In this document: in pieces, positions 7,181 through 17,304 of the stretch | Layout: every line of letters begins with the position of its first letter | How positions within the stretch are numbered: the first letter of the stretch is position 1 | NCBI GenBank assembly: GCA_947629905.1 | Contig: CANRFM010000006.1 | Span: 1 to 64,000 of the forward strand | Source: an uncultured Clostridia bacterium | GTDB taxonomy: Bacteria > Bacillota > Clostridia > Oscillospirales > Ruminococcaceae | Direction: 5' to 3' | DNA: 64,000 nucleotides | Notes under the pieces: generated by a model | Databases searched by the model: none | The model's input: the letters and a program-made list of their open reading frames with translations, nothing else | Told to the model about the DNA's origin: nothing | Translations under genes and position numbers: made by a program

Positions 7181-8944
7181 ATGCCAAGGCTGCCGGATGA
7201 ATTTATCCGCCGCATCCGGGAATCTACGGATATTGTGGCGTTATTTCGTACTTATGCGGATGTGAAGAAACGAGGGCGTACCTATGTCTGCTGCTGCCCG
7301 TTCCACAGCGAGAAAACACCTTCCTGTACGATCTACCCGGACGACCAGAGCTTTTACTGCTTTGGCTGCGGCACGGGCGGGACGGCGATCACGTTTGTGC
7401 AGAAAATGGAAAATCTGCCCTTTTTCGAGGCAGTCCGCACACTGGCACAGCGTTCCGGCATTCAGATGCCCACGCAGAACCCGGAGGAGGAACGGCTTGC
7501 CAACCTGCGCCGCCGCTGCTATGAGATCAACCGGGAAACGGCGAATTTCTACTACAACAACCTGCTGCGGGGCAAGGACAGGGCAGGGCTTACCTATTTC
7601 CGGAGCAGGCAGCTCCTGCCGGAAACCATCCGGAAATATGGGCTTGGCTTTGCACCGGACAGCTGGGGACAGCTTACGGATCACCTGAAACACCTCGGCT
7701 ATGCAGATGAGGAAATGGTCGCTGCCGGAGTCTGCCGCCGCAGTGATAAGGGCAATGTCTACGACAATTTCCGCAACCGGGTGATATTTCCCATCGTGGA
7801 CATCCGGGGGAACGTCATCGGGTTCGGCGGACGGGTGCTGGACGACAGCAAGCCGAAATACCTCAACACAAGCGATACGCCGATTTTTGACAAGGGAGCG
7901 AACCTGTTTTCCCTGCAATTTGCCAAGGATGCGGCTTCCAACTCGTTCATTCTGGCGGAGGGGTATATGGATGTCATTGCCGTCAATCAGGCAGGCTTCC
8001 CAAATGTGGTCGCAACGCTTGGCACGGCGATCACACCTGCACAGGCAAGGCGTATTGCGCAGTACGCTAAGGAAGTCATCATCGCCTACGACAGCGACGG
8101 TGCCGGGCAGACCGCTGCACAGCGGGCTTTACAGCGGTTCGGGGAAGTCGGGCTGCCGACACGTATTTTGCACATGGAGGGGGCAAAAGACCCGGACGAA
8201 TACATCAAGACGTTCGGGGCGGATGCGTTCCGGCGGCTGCTCGATGATGCGGGGGATGCCATTCATTTCCAGATAGACAAGTGCCGGGAAGGGCTGTCTT
8301 TGCAGGAGGATATGGGCAAGACGGAGTACCTGAACCGGGTGAAGCGTGTGCTTGCGGACATTGCCGACCCGCTTCAGCGGGAAGTGTATATTTCCCGTGT
8401 GGCAGCGGAAACGGACATCCGGGGGGAAATGCTCCGGAAAGCGGTCGATGATACCGTGAAGCAGCACAGGGGCTTTGCGAAGAAAGCAAGATTTCAGGCG
8501 ATCGAGGCACAGTCGCTGCAGCGGGATGAGCTGAATCCGATGGCGGTGCAGTTCCCCCGTGAGAGCCGTGCGGAGCAGATGATACTTGCCTATCTGCTGC
8601 TGCGCCCGGAGGACTGGGAAATGGTCTGGGATATGCTCCGCCCGGAGGAATTTGTGACGGATTTCCACAGGCGGGTGTATGAAGCAATCTGTACTCATTT
8701 ATCGGAGACGGGACAGACGGATCTGACTGCGCTTTCGGAGCAGTTCAGCGTGGACGAAATGGGGCGTATCATGGGCATTTCTGCCCGGTACAGGGAAATC
8801 CTGCCGGACAGGGATACACTGGAGGAGTGCATCGCTGTACTCCGTGCGGGGCATGAAAGGGTCGTTCCCGGTACGGAAATGACAGACGATGACCTGCTGC
8901 GGGTCGTTGCCGAGCAGCAGAGGAGAAACGGTGCAGCACAATAA
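7181..8944 (+). CDS. dnaG: DNA primase
   Basis: 587 aa. The start at 7181 follows GGAGGTGAG. The N-terminal CHC2 zinc finger shows CPFH about 40 residues in and FYCFGCGTGG (about 62-71). The central RNA polymerase domain holds the TOPRIM core, with AEGYMDVIA (about 260) and AYDSDGAGQ (about 303). The C-terminal region (about 460-587) is the helicase-binding domain. It lays RNA primers for lagging-strand synthesis. It is co-oriented with dgt (18 bp upstream) and rpoD (12 bp downstream), the classic dnaG-rpoD macromolecular-synthesis arrangement. Confidence 0.97.
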   Translation: MPRLPDEFIRRIRESTDIVALFRTYADVKKRGRTYVCCCPFHSEKTPSCTIYPDDQSFYCFGCGTGGTAITFVQKMENLPFFEAVRTLAQRSGIQMPTQNPEEERLANLRRRCYEINRETANFYYNNLLRGKDRAGLTYFRSRQLLPETIRKYGLGFAPDSWGQLTDHLKHLGYADEEMVAAGVCRRSDKGNVYDNFRNRVIFPIVDIRGNVIGFGGRVLDDSKPKYLNTSDTPIFDKGANLFSLQFAKDAASNSFILAEGYMDVIAVNQAGFPNVVATLGTAITPAQARRIAQYAKEVIIAYDSDGAGQTAAQRALQRFGEVGLPTRILHMEGAKDPDEYIKTFGADAFRRLLDDAGDAIHFQIDKCREGLSLQEDMGKTEYLNRVKRVLADIADPLQREVYISRVAAETDIRGEMLRKAVDDTVKQHRGFAKKARFQAIEAQSLQRDELNPMAVQFPRESRAEQMILAYLLLRPEDWEMVWDMLRPEEFVTDFHRRVYEAICTHLSETGQTDLTALSEQFSVDEMGRIMGISARYREILPDRDTLEECIAVLRAGHERVVPGTEMTDDDLLRVVAEQQRRNGAAQ

Positions 8945-8956
8945 GGAGGAATACAA

Positions 8957-10057
8957 ATGGACAAGAAGTCAACCATTGAGGGACTGCTGGAGAGAGGAAA
9001 AGCAAGCGGGAAACTCACGACAAAACAGATCTCGGATGCGCTGGAAGAGATCGATTTTGATGCCGACCAGCTCAATTCGTTTTACGACAGCTGCGAGCAG
9101 CTCAGCATTGAGATCATTGACAACAGCATTGTGGATGACAACTTTGACCTGAATCAGATAGCACTCGGTGACAACCCCGAAGAGGATCTGGAAGATGCAC
9201 TTTCTACCGAAGGACTGGCAGTGGACGACCCAGTGAAGATCTACCTGAAAGAGATCGGCAGAGTGCCGCTGCTTTCGGGGGACGAGGAAGTCGAACTGGC
9301 ACGGCGGATGGCAGAGGGGACACCCTTACAGGCAAAGCGTGCCAAGCAGCGTCTGTCAGAGGCAAATCTCCGTCTGGTCGTCAGCATTGCCAAAAAATAT
9401 GTCGGCAGAGGAATGCAGTTCCTTGACCTCATTCAGGAGGGCAACCTCGGACTCATCAAGGCGGTGGAGAAGTTCGACTACAACAAGGGCTTCAAGTTCT
9501 CGACCTATGCGACATGGTGGATCCGTCAGGCGATCACCCGTGCCATTGCCGATCAGGCAAGGACGATCCGTATTCCCGTACATATGGTGGAGACGATCAC
9601 AAAAGTGAAGAAGATCTCCAGCCAGCTTCTGCACGAGAACGGACACGACCCGACAGCGGAGGAAATTGCCGAAAAGCTCGAAATGCCCGTAGATCGTGTG
9701 CGTGAGATCATGCGCATTGCACAGGATCCGGTCTCGCTCGAAACGCCGATCGGTGAGGAAGAGGACTCCCATCTGGGTGACTTCATCCCGGACGAGGAAG
9801 CACCTGCCCCTGCGGATGCGGCATCGCATACGCTCCTCAAGGAACAGCTTGATGAGGTGCTTTCCACGCTGACAGACCGGGAAGCAAATGTCCTGCGCCT
9901 GCGGTTCGGCTTGCTGGACGGGCGTTCCCGTACCCTCGAAGAGGTGGGGGCGCAGTTCAATGTGACCAGAGAACGCATCCGCCAGATCGAGGCAAAGGCA
10001 CTGCGCAAGCTCCGCCATCCGAGCCGGAGCAAGAAGGTCAAGGATTTCCTCGACTAA
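8957..10057 (+). CDS. rpoD: primary sigma factor of RNA polymerase (sigma-70/SigA)
   Basis: 366 aa, short like the Bacillus SigA because the non-conserved region is absent. RBS TAAGGAGG lies eight bases before ATG 8957. Region 1.1-like N terminus; region 1.2 ([12 protein letters not shown], about 90); region 2 with the -10 recognition segment [13 protein letters not shown] (about 183-195); region 3; and the region 4.2 helix-turn-helix [20 protein letters not shown] (about 322-341). It would read the many TTGACA-N17-TATAAT promoters seen in this window. It follows dnaG directly. Confidence 0.98.
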   Translation: MDKKSTIEGLLERGKASGKLTTKQISDALEEIDFDADQLNSFYDSCEQLSIEIIDNSIVDDNFDLNQIALGDNPEEDLEDALSTEGLAVDDPVKIYLKEIGRVPLLSGDEEVELARRMAEGTPLQAKRAKQRLSEANLRLVVSIAKKYVGRGMQFLDLIQEGNLGLIKAVEKFDYNKGFKFSTYATWWIRQAITRAIADQARTIRIPVHMVETITKVKKISSQLLHENGHDPTAEEIAEKLEMPVDRVREIMRIAQDPVSLETPIGEEEDSHLGDFIPDEEAPAPADAASHTLLKEQLDEVLSTLTDREANVLRLRFGLLDGRSRTLEEVGAQFNVTRERIRQIEAKALRKLRHPSRSKKVKDFLD

Positions 10058-10088
10058 GTGCGTCATCCGGGGAAAGGGGGGAGACAGA

Positions 10089-11684
10089 ATGCAGCCTTAC
10101 AGCCCGATCAGCCTGCTTGCCCCGGCGGGGAAAACAGGCTATGTCACATTGTCTGAAACAACTGCCAATGACCTGTCACTGGAACTGCTGACGGAAAAGC
10201 TTTCGCCGGTGACGCAGGAACAGACCGTGCTGAAACGCATTCTGATGCAGCTTCCGGTCGACCGGGAGATCATCGAGTACCGGCGGGCAGTGTATACCGA
10301 CCTGAAAAAAGACCCTGCGTTGTGCAGGGAATTGGGGGAAATTTTTGACCGGATGCAGTTCAGTACATCGGATTCGATGCGGACCAGTCACGGAAAAGCA
10401 GGTATCTGGGAGCTGATCCAGCGGCTGCGGGAACTGGAGAATTACAGCATCTCTGTGCGCCGGATGCAGGATTTGTTTGCCGGGAAAGATTTCAGATCAG
10501 AGGGAATGCGGCAGCTGGCGGACTATGTGGCATCCCTCTGCCGCAGCAGCGGTTTTGCGGCGCTTTCGGAGGATGTGAAAGTCCTTGCCGATGATGTGGC
10601 AGGTATCCGCAGCATGACGCTTGGCATCAATTTCAACAGCGAATTTGCTCCGGCGGAGGCGGGCATTATTTCACTGAACAGCTACGTCTTCACGGAAAAG
10701 GGCTTTCTGGAAAAATATATGCAGTTCCACCGGAAACGGCACCCGGAGGATACCGATCTACAGCCGTTCACGATCCTGTCCCATGCATCAAATGCCCCGG
10801 ATAACCGGGATATGCTGATGAACAACCTGACGAACCTGATCGAGGAAATGCTGCCGCAGCTGACCGGAAAACTCCGTCGGGTGCTTCGCCGCTATGCAGA
10901 CACAAGCGGGAGCGTACTGGGGGCACTGCGAGATGAGACGGTGTTCTACCTGCGGTGTATGGAACTGGAACAGCGGCTGACGGCAGCGGGGCGACCCTGC
11001 TGTATGCCGGATTTTTCGGAGGAGGATACCTACCTGAAGGATCTCTATAATGTCCGGCTCGCCCTCTGGGATGAAAAGCTTTCTATCGTCTGCAATGACC
11101 TGCAATTTGTCGGAAAACGACGCATTTTTTTACTGACCGGACCGAACCGGGGCGGGAAGACCATTTACACGCAGGGTATCGGGCTGGCGTTCCTGCTGTT
11201 TCAGCAGGGCGTATTTGTCCCCTGCCGGAGCGGAAAGCTGCGCATTTGCGACGGCATTTTTACGCACTTTCCGGCAGATGAGAACCAGACACTTTCCCTC
11301 GGCAGACTGGGGGAGGAAGCGGAACGCTTTTCTGAGATCTGCAAGGCTGCGACCCCGGACAGCCTGCTGCTGTGCAACGAATCCTTTGCCACAACAAGCC
11401 ATTCCGAATCGCTCTACATTGCGCAGGATGTACTGAAATACCTGTGCTGTCTCGGCGCACGCACCTGCTTTAATACGCATATGCTGGAACTTGCAGAACA
11501 CCCGGAACTGCTCCGGAGTGAAGATGCCGTCTGTGAGGCGGTCAGCCTTGTCATGGGAAAGCGGGATACACCGGAAGCGTTCCGTGTCCGCTGTGACAAA
11601 CCGGACGGCAGGAGCTATGCACGGGAGATCGCAAGCCGGTATGGGATCACGTTTGAACAGCTCAGGGAAAACAGGCAGCAGTAA
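10089..11684 (+). CDS. MutS-like ATPase without mismatch-recognition domain
   Basis: 531 aa, much shorter than MutS (about 850). It carries a lever-like helical middle and the C-terminal ABC-type MutS ATPase. The Walker A is GPNRGGKT (about 351-358, usually GPNMGGKS/T). The segment SLLLCNESFATT stands where MutS has the Walker B LDELGRGT, with Asn replacing the usual Asp. FNTHMLELAE matches the MutS switch region. The N-terminal mismatch-binding domain is missing, so classic mismatch repair is unlikely. Similar MutS-family proteins of unknown role occur in clostridia. RBS GGGGGGAG lies before ATG 10089, 31 bp after rpoD, so it is probably the last gene of the dgt operon. Confidence 0.82.
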   Translation: MQPYSPISLLAPAGKTGYVTLSETTANDLSLELLTEKLSPVTQEQTVLKRILMQLPVDREIIEYRRAVYTDLKKDPALCRELGEIFDRMQFSTSDSMRTSHGKAGIWELIQRLRELENYSISVRRMQDLFAGKDFRSEGMRQLADYVASLCRSSGFAALSEDVKVLADDVAGIRSMTLGINFNSEFAPAEAGIISLNSYVFTEKGFLEKYMQFHRKRHPEDTDLQPFTILSHASNAPDNRDMLMNNLTNLIEEMLPQLTGKLRRVLRRYADTSGSVLGALRDETVFYLRCMELEQRLTAAGRPCCMPDFSEEDTYLKDLYNVRLALWDEKLSIVCNDLQFVGKRRIFLLTGPNRGGKTIYTQGIGLAFLLFQQGVFVPCRSGKLRICDGIFTHFPADENQTLSLGRLGEEAERFSEICKAATPDSLLLCNESFATTSHSESLYIAQDVLKYLCCLGARTCFNTHMLELAEHPELLRSEDAVCEAVSLVMGKRDTPEAFRVRCDKPDGRSYAREIASRYGITFEQLRENRQQ

Positions 11685-11691
11685 GGCGGCG

Positions 11692-12048
11692 TTATCTCGT
11701 GATCTCCCAGCTTTTTTGCAGGAGATGCAGCACGAGGGTATCCTCTACTGAACCGTCAAGAACTACGGTGAGCCAGTGTTTTTTGTTCATGTGGTAGGCA
11801 GGGATCAGCCCCTGTTCTGCCGTGAGGAGGGCAGTGTCATCCGGCGGGAGCTTGATGTCCATGATGTCCACGGGGGAGTTGTCTTTCAGCCCGAGCTTTG
11901 AACCGGCAACGGATAGAAAAACCGCATACCAGCGGGCATTCTGCGGATGCCGCAGCACACAGCTCCGGGGGTCACGCTGCCAGAGGTATTCGGGGGTATC
12001 GCCATAGGTTTCCGCTGCATGGCGGAAAAGATCGTCTCTTGTAAGCAT
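11692..12048 (-). CDS. MmcQ/YjbR family protein
   Basis: 118 aa, the usual family length. It shows the family pattern of an N-terminal helix, YLWQRDPRSCVLRHPQNARWYAV, and the C-terminal signature LIPAYHMNKKHWLTVVLDG. YjbR proteins have a CyaY-like fold and a proposed DNA-binding role; the actual function is unknown. It is convergent with the mutS-like gene, only 7 bp away, with no terminator between them. RBS AAAGGAA lies upstream of the ATG. Confidence 0.9.
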   Translation of the reverse strand: MLTRDDLFRHAAETYGDTPEYLWQRDPRSCVLRHPQNARWYAVFLSVAGSKLGLKDNSPVDIMDIKLPPDDTALLTAEQGLIPAYHMNKKHWLTVVLDGSVEDTLVLHLLQKSWEITR

Positions 12049-12066
12049 AGGTGTTCCTTTCTGAAA

Positions 12067-12089
12067 AAGGGCTGTCCGTGACAGCCCTT
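12067..12089. repeat. 23-bp palindromic repeat, copy 1
   Basis: AAGGGCTGTCCGTGACAGCCCTT is a near-perfect palindrome (AAGGGCTGTC / GACAGCCCTT). An identical copy lies at 12210-12232. A smaller hairpin, CAGACT...AGTCTG, follows at 12090-12110. It may act as the promoter-proximal barrier before the MmcQ gene or as a terminator. Confidence 0.7.
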
Positions 12090-12209
12090 CAGACTGTCAA
12101 AAAAGTCTGAAATCATGTTTTTTGCCCTCAAAAAATAGCTCGAAAATGGCTATTCTACGTTAGCCGATTCCGACTTTTTTCATTCAAAAGGGGGTTTTTT
12201 TACAAGCTG

Positions 12210-12232
12210 AAGGGCTGTCCGTGACAGCCCTT
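12210..12232. terminator. 23-bp palindromic repeat, copy 2
   Basis: Identical to 12067-12089. It lies four bases beyond the stop of the SCP2-like gene, and on the plus strand it is followed by TTATTTTTTC, so it is a plausible terminator. The stretch 12111-12209 between the copies is AT-rich and holds no gene. Confidence 0.6.
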
Positions 12233-12235
12233 GCG

Positions 12236-12565
12236 TTATTTTTTCTTTTGTTTGAGCAGATTGGCAAATTCGAGAGCCTTTCCGATGTCGCCGTCTACTT
12301 TCAGCTTTCCGACGGTAAACAGTGCCACGGCATCTGCCTTGCCGTCGAGCAGTTTGTTGAAATTGCTCATGCTGACGGTAACGGCACAATTGCGGTCGAT
12401 GTACTCATAGGGTTCGATGCTGACACGATCGTCCTTGATCTCGATATAAAATACGCCGCCATGATCGCCTGTGATGTTGATCTGCACCGCAAGAAATTGC
12501 GTGCCCGAATGATCAAACCCGGCAGCCATGCCCCGTACTTTCGCCAACAGTTCCTCAAATGTCAT
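12236..12565 (-). CDS. SCP2 sterol-binding-domain-like protein
   Basis: 109 aa from ATG 12565, with AAGGAG eight bases upstream; further upstream codons give only non-conserved residues. The fold pattern is FYIEIKDDRVSIEPYEYIDRNCAVTVSM, then LLDGKADAVALFTVGKLKVDGDIGKALEFANLL. The last part matches the SCP2 consensus, where the run GKLKVxGDxxxA is typical. SCP2 domains bind lipids in a hydrophobic tunnel; the ligand of bacterial stand-alone copies is unknown. It is a single gene with its own promoter at 12614-12642. Confidence 0.88.
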   Translation of the reverse strand: MTFEELLAKVRGMAAGFDHSGTQFLAVQINITGDHGGVFYIEIKDDRVSIEPYEYIDRNCAVTVSMSNFNKLLDGKADAVALFTVGKLKVDGDIGKALEFANLLKQKKK

Positions 12566-12613
12566 ATAATTCTCTCCTTCTGCAAATGATGATCCGGTAC
12601 GACCGGTGATTTT

Positions 12614-12642
12614 ATTATACACGATTTCCGTTAAAAAGTCAA
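12614..12642 (-). promoter_or_regulatory. sigma-A promoter for the SCP2-like gene
   Basis: Minus strand: TTGACT (12637-12642), 17-base spacer, TATAAT (12614-12619). The region 12643-12830 between this and the groES promoter holds no recognisable gene. Confidence 0.78.
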
Positions 12643-12830
12643 GGAAAGATGTCCGGCGCACACGATCCGCAAAAAAATGCCCCTTTCTATCCCGTATCAG
12701 CAGAAATGCCATTGCAGCGCATTCTATTGGTTTACCTGCTGAAAAATTGTAAAAAGCGTTCTATATGCATTTTATTTCCGGGTAAATTTTGTGCAAATCT
12801 ACAAAGTTTAACGAAATTTGCAAAATAGAC

Positions 12831-12858
12831 TTGATTTTTCCTGCAAACATGGTAAAAT
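12831..12858 (+). promoter_or_regulatory. promoter of groESL
   Basis: TTGATT (12831-12836), 16-base spacer, TAAAAT (12853-12858), directly upstream of the CIRCE operator. Confidence 0.65.
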
Positions 12859-12862
12859 AGTA

Positions 12863-12889
12863 TTAGCACTCAAAGAGAAAGAGTGCTAA
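12863..12889 (+). promoter_or_regulatory. CIRCE operator (HrcA binding site)
   Basis: TTAGCACTC, nine bases, GAGTGCTAA: a perfect match to the CIRCE inverted repeat that HrcA binds to repress groESL. It lies at the expected transcription start, 28 bp before groES. No hrcA gene is in this window. Confidence 0.97.
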
Positions 12890-14850
<1,961 letters not shown>

Positions 14851-14874
14851 GCAAGAGCAAGTCTCAGAAAACAG

Positions 14875-14908
14875 GCAAGTGCCGTATTACAGCGGCACTT
14901 GCTTCTTT
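14875..14908 (+). terminator. terminator of groESL
   Basis: GCAAGTGCCG (14875-14884) and CGGCACTTGC (14893-14902) form a 10-bp stem, followed by TTCTTT. Confidence 0.85.
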
Positions 14909-14976
14909 GTGCAGGCAGCTTATCGCATTTGCCCGGGGTACACCCATTTCGTAACGGAATGTTCATAAATTGCTGC

Positions 14977-15005
14977 TTGAAATATTTACAAATAAATAGT
15001 AAACT
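14977..15005 (+). promoter_or_regulatory. probable promoter for the MarR-ABC operon
   Basis: TTGAAA (14977-14982), 17-base spacer, TAAACT (15000-15005). CAGTCCTACGGGGTGAACTG downstream (15015-15034) contains inverted CAGT/ACTG ends that could be part of a MarR operator. Confidence 0.55.
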
Positions 15006-15065
15006 GATAAGTACAGTCCTACGGGGTGAACTGTCGTCCCGGAGGAACAAAGAGGGGGCATGGAC

Positions 15066-15539
15066 ATGGAGGACAGGGAGCTGCAAAAACTGCTGCTCGA
15101 TATTCAGCCGCAGTGGCATTACTGGATCGCCAAGCCGTTCAAGCAGATGTTTGACGAGGGCGTGAGTGTCGGGATGTACTACTGCATTCAGATGCTGCGG
15201 CAGCATGGCGACTCTATGACGATGACGGAGCTTGCCCGTTCGGTACACTGCTCCAAGCAGCAGATGACGAGGACGGTCAGCCGTCTGATCGACTGTGGTT
15301 TGGCGGAGCGTATTTCCGACCCTGCTGACAGGCGCATTATCCGGCTGCGGCTTACGGCGGAGGGCATTGCCTACACGTATCGCTTTTTAGAGAATGCCGA
15401 AGCCTACTACAAGCCCATACTGGACAGCGTGACACCGGAAGAAAAAGAAGACCTTTTACAGGCGCTCCGTACTCTGCACCGCATCTTTCTGCGGCTGTAT
15501 ACGGTGAAAGGTGCTGCGCCAAGACCGGATGAAGAATGA
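15066..15539 (+). CDS. MarR family transcriptional regulator
   Basis: 157 aa from ATG 15066, chosen because AGAGGGGG lies seven bases upstream; an ATG two codons earlier (15060) is equally in frame. It has a winged helix-turn-helix with MTMTELARSVHCSKQQMTRT as the recognition part and the wing ERISDPADRRIIRLRLTAEG, where the DxRxxxLxLT pattern is diagnostic of MarR. Regulators of this type usually repress the transporter beside them. It lies 28 bp upstream of two ABC exporter genes and probably controls them. Confidence 0.92.
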   Translation: MEDRELQKLLLDIQPQWHYWIAKPFKQMFDEGVSVGMYYCIQMLRQHGDSMTMTELARSVHCSKQQMTRTVSRLIDCGLAERISDPADRRIIRLRLTAEGIAYTYRFLENAEAYYKPILDSVTPEEKEDLLQALRTLHRIFLRLYTVKGAAPRPDEE

Positions 15540-15567
15540 CAGAATCTTTCAAGAAAGGATGTAATCT

Positions 15568-17304
15568 ATGCTCAAAAAATTGCTATCCTGCGTGCGGGAA
15601 TACAAGGCAGCTACGCTGTGGACATTGTTTTTTATCCTTGGCGAAGCGGTCATTGAGACAGCGATCCCCTACATCACAGCCAATCTCGTAAACGATATCA
15701 AAGACAGCGCCCCCATGGCGGACGTGCTGCGTATCGGCGGGATTTTGGTGCTGATGGCAGTCATTTCGCTGTGCTGCGGCGGTGCGGCAGGTTTTACCTG
15801 TTCCAAGGCATCGACCGGATTTGCGAAGAACATCCGCAAGGATATGTTTGCCAAGGTGCAGTCCTATTCGTTTAAGAATATCGACCGCTTCTCCTCGTCC
15901 TCGCTTGTCACTCGTATGACAACAGACGTGACGAATGTGCAGATGGCATTCATGATGATCATCCGCATGGCAGTGCGTTCGCCGCTGATGCTGATCTTTT
16001 CCGCCTTTATGGCGTGGAAAATGGGCGGAAAGCTGGCAATGGCATTTGTGGTCGTGATCCCGGTGCTGGGTATCGGGCTGTTCCTTGTGGGGAAAACGGC
16101 GCTCCCGGCATTCCGGCGGGTGTTCAAGAAGTATGACCGCCTGAATGAATCCATCGAGGAAAATGTCCGTGCCATGCGTGTTGTCAAGGGCTTTTCCCGT
16201 GAGGAGTACGAGAAGAAGAAGTTCGGCGCTGCGGCAGATGATATTTGCGGCGATTTCACCCGTGCGGAGCGCATTGTTGCCCTCAACCAGCCGCTGATGA
16301 CGCTGTGCGTGGACTTTGATATGGTGTTCATCCTGTTTGTCGGCTCTAAAATGGTACTTGCCGACAAAACGCTGGACATCGGGCAGATCTCTGCCATGAT
16401 CACCTACGGCGTGCAGATCCTCATGAGCCTGATGATGCTCTCCATGATCTATGTCATGGTGACCATGTCCATTGAATCCATGAAGCGTATCGTTGAGGTA
16501 CTCGAAGAAGAACCGTCCATTCAGGATACTGCCTACCCTGCCCACAATGTTTCGTTCGGCAGCATCGATTTCGAGAATGTCAGCTTCAAGTATAACGAAA
16601 ATGCCGAAAAATTCGCCCTTTCCAACATCAATTTACATATCCCGTCCGGGGCGACTGTCGGCATCATCGGCGGCACGGGTTCGAGCAAATCCACACTGGT
16701 GCAGCTCATTCCCCGGCTGTATGACGTGACGGAGGGCGTTGTCCGGGTCGGCGGCAGGGACGTGCGGGAGTACGAACTAAACTCCCTGCGGGATGCCGTT
16801 GCCATGGTTCTGCAAAAGAATGTCCTGTTCTCCGGCACGATCAAGGAGAACCTACGCTGGGGCAACCCCCATGCGACCGATGCGGAAATTGAAGAAGCCT
16901 GCAAACTGGCACAGGCAGCAGAATTTGTGGAGAGTTTCCCGGACAAATACGATACCTACATCGAACAGGGCGGTACCAATGTTTCCGGCGGTCAGAAACA
17001 GCGGCTCTGCATTGCAAGAGCTTTGCTGAAACGTCCGAATATCCTCATTTTGGATGACTCCACCAGTGCGGTCGATACCAAGACGGATGCCCTCATCCGG
17101 CAGGGGTTCAAGGAATTCATCCCGGAAACGACCAAGATCATCATTGCGCAGCGTATCGCCTCTGTACAGGATGCGGATATGATCCTCGTCATGGACAATG
17201 GCACGATTACAGACATCGGTACACACGAGGAACTGCTGGCACATTCTGACATTTACCGTGAAGTTTACGAACAGCAGACCAACGGGAACGGAGGTGAGGA
17301 CTGA
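15568..17304 (+). CDS. ABC exporter half-transporter with a degenerate catalytic site
   Basis: 578 aa. Six membrane helices (about 15-310) form an exporter-type TMD, followed by a nucleotide-binding domain. Walker A is GGTGSSKST (about 366), the signature is NVSGGQ (about 471), and Walker B is ILILDDSTSAVD, in which Asp replaces the catalytic Glu (usually LDEATS). That is typical of the degenerate-site partner in heterodimeric exporters such as TM287/288 or BmrCD. It probably pairs with the next gene, whose ATG overlaps its stop codon by one base at 17304. AAGAAAGGATG lies upstream of the start. The substrate is unknown, perhaps drugs or lipids. Confidence 0.94.
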   Translation: MLKKLLSCVREYKAATLWTLFFILGEAVIETAIPYITANLVNDIKDSAPMADVLRIGGILVLMAVISLCCGGAAGFTCSKASTGFAKNIRKDMFAKVQSYSFKNIDRFSSSSLVTRMTTDVTNVQMAFMMIIRMAVRSPLMLIFSAFMAWKMGGKLAMAFVVVIPVLGIGLFLVGKTALPAFRRVFKKYDRLNESIEENVRAMRVVKGFSREEYEKKKFGAAADDICGDFTRAERIVALNQPLMTLCVDFDMVFILFVGSKMVLADKTLDIGQISAMITYGVQILMSLMMLSMIYVMVTMSIESMKRIVEVLEEEPSIQDTAYPAHNVSFGSIDFENVSFKYNENAEKFALSNINLHIPSGATVGIIGGTGSSKSTLVQLIPRLYDVTEGVVRVGGRDVREYELNSLRDAVAMVLQKNVLFSGTIKENLRWGNPHATDAEIEEACKLAQAAEFVESFPDKYDTYIEQGGTNVSGGQKQRLCIARALLKRPNILILDDSTSAVDTKTDALIRQGFKEFIPETTKIIIAQRIASVQDADMILVMDNGTITDIGTHEELLAHSDIYREVYEQQTNGNGGED

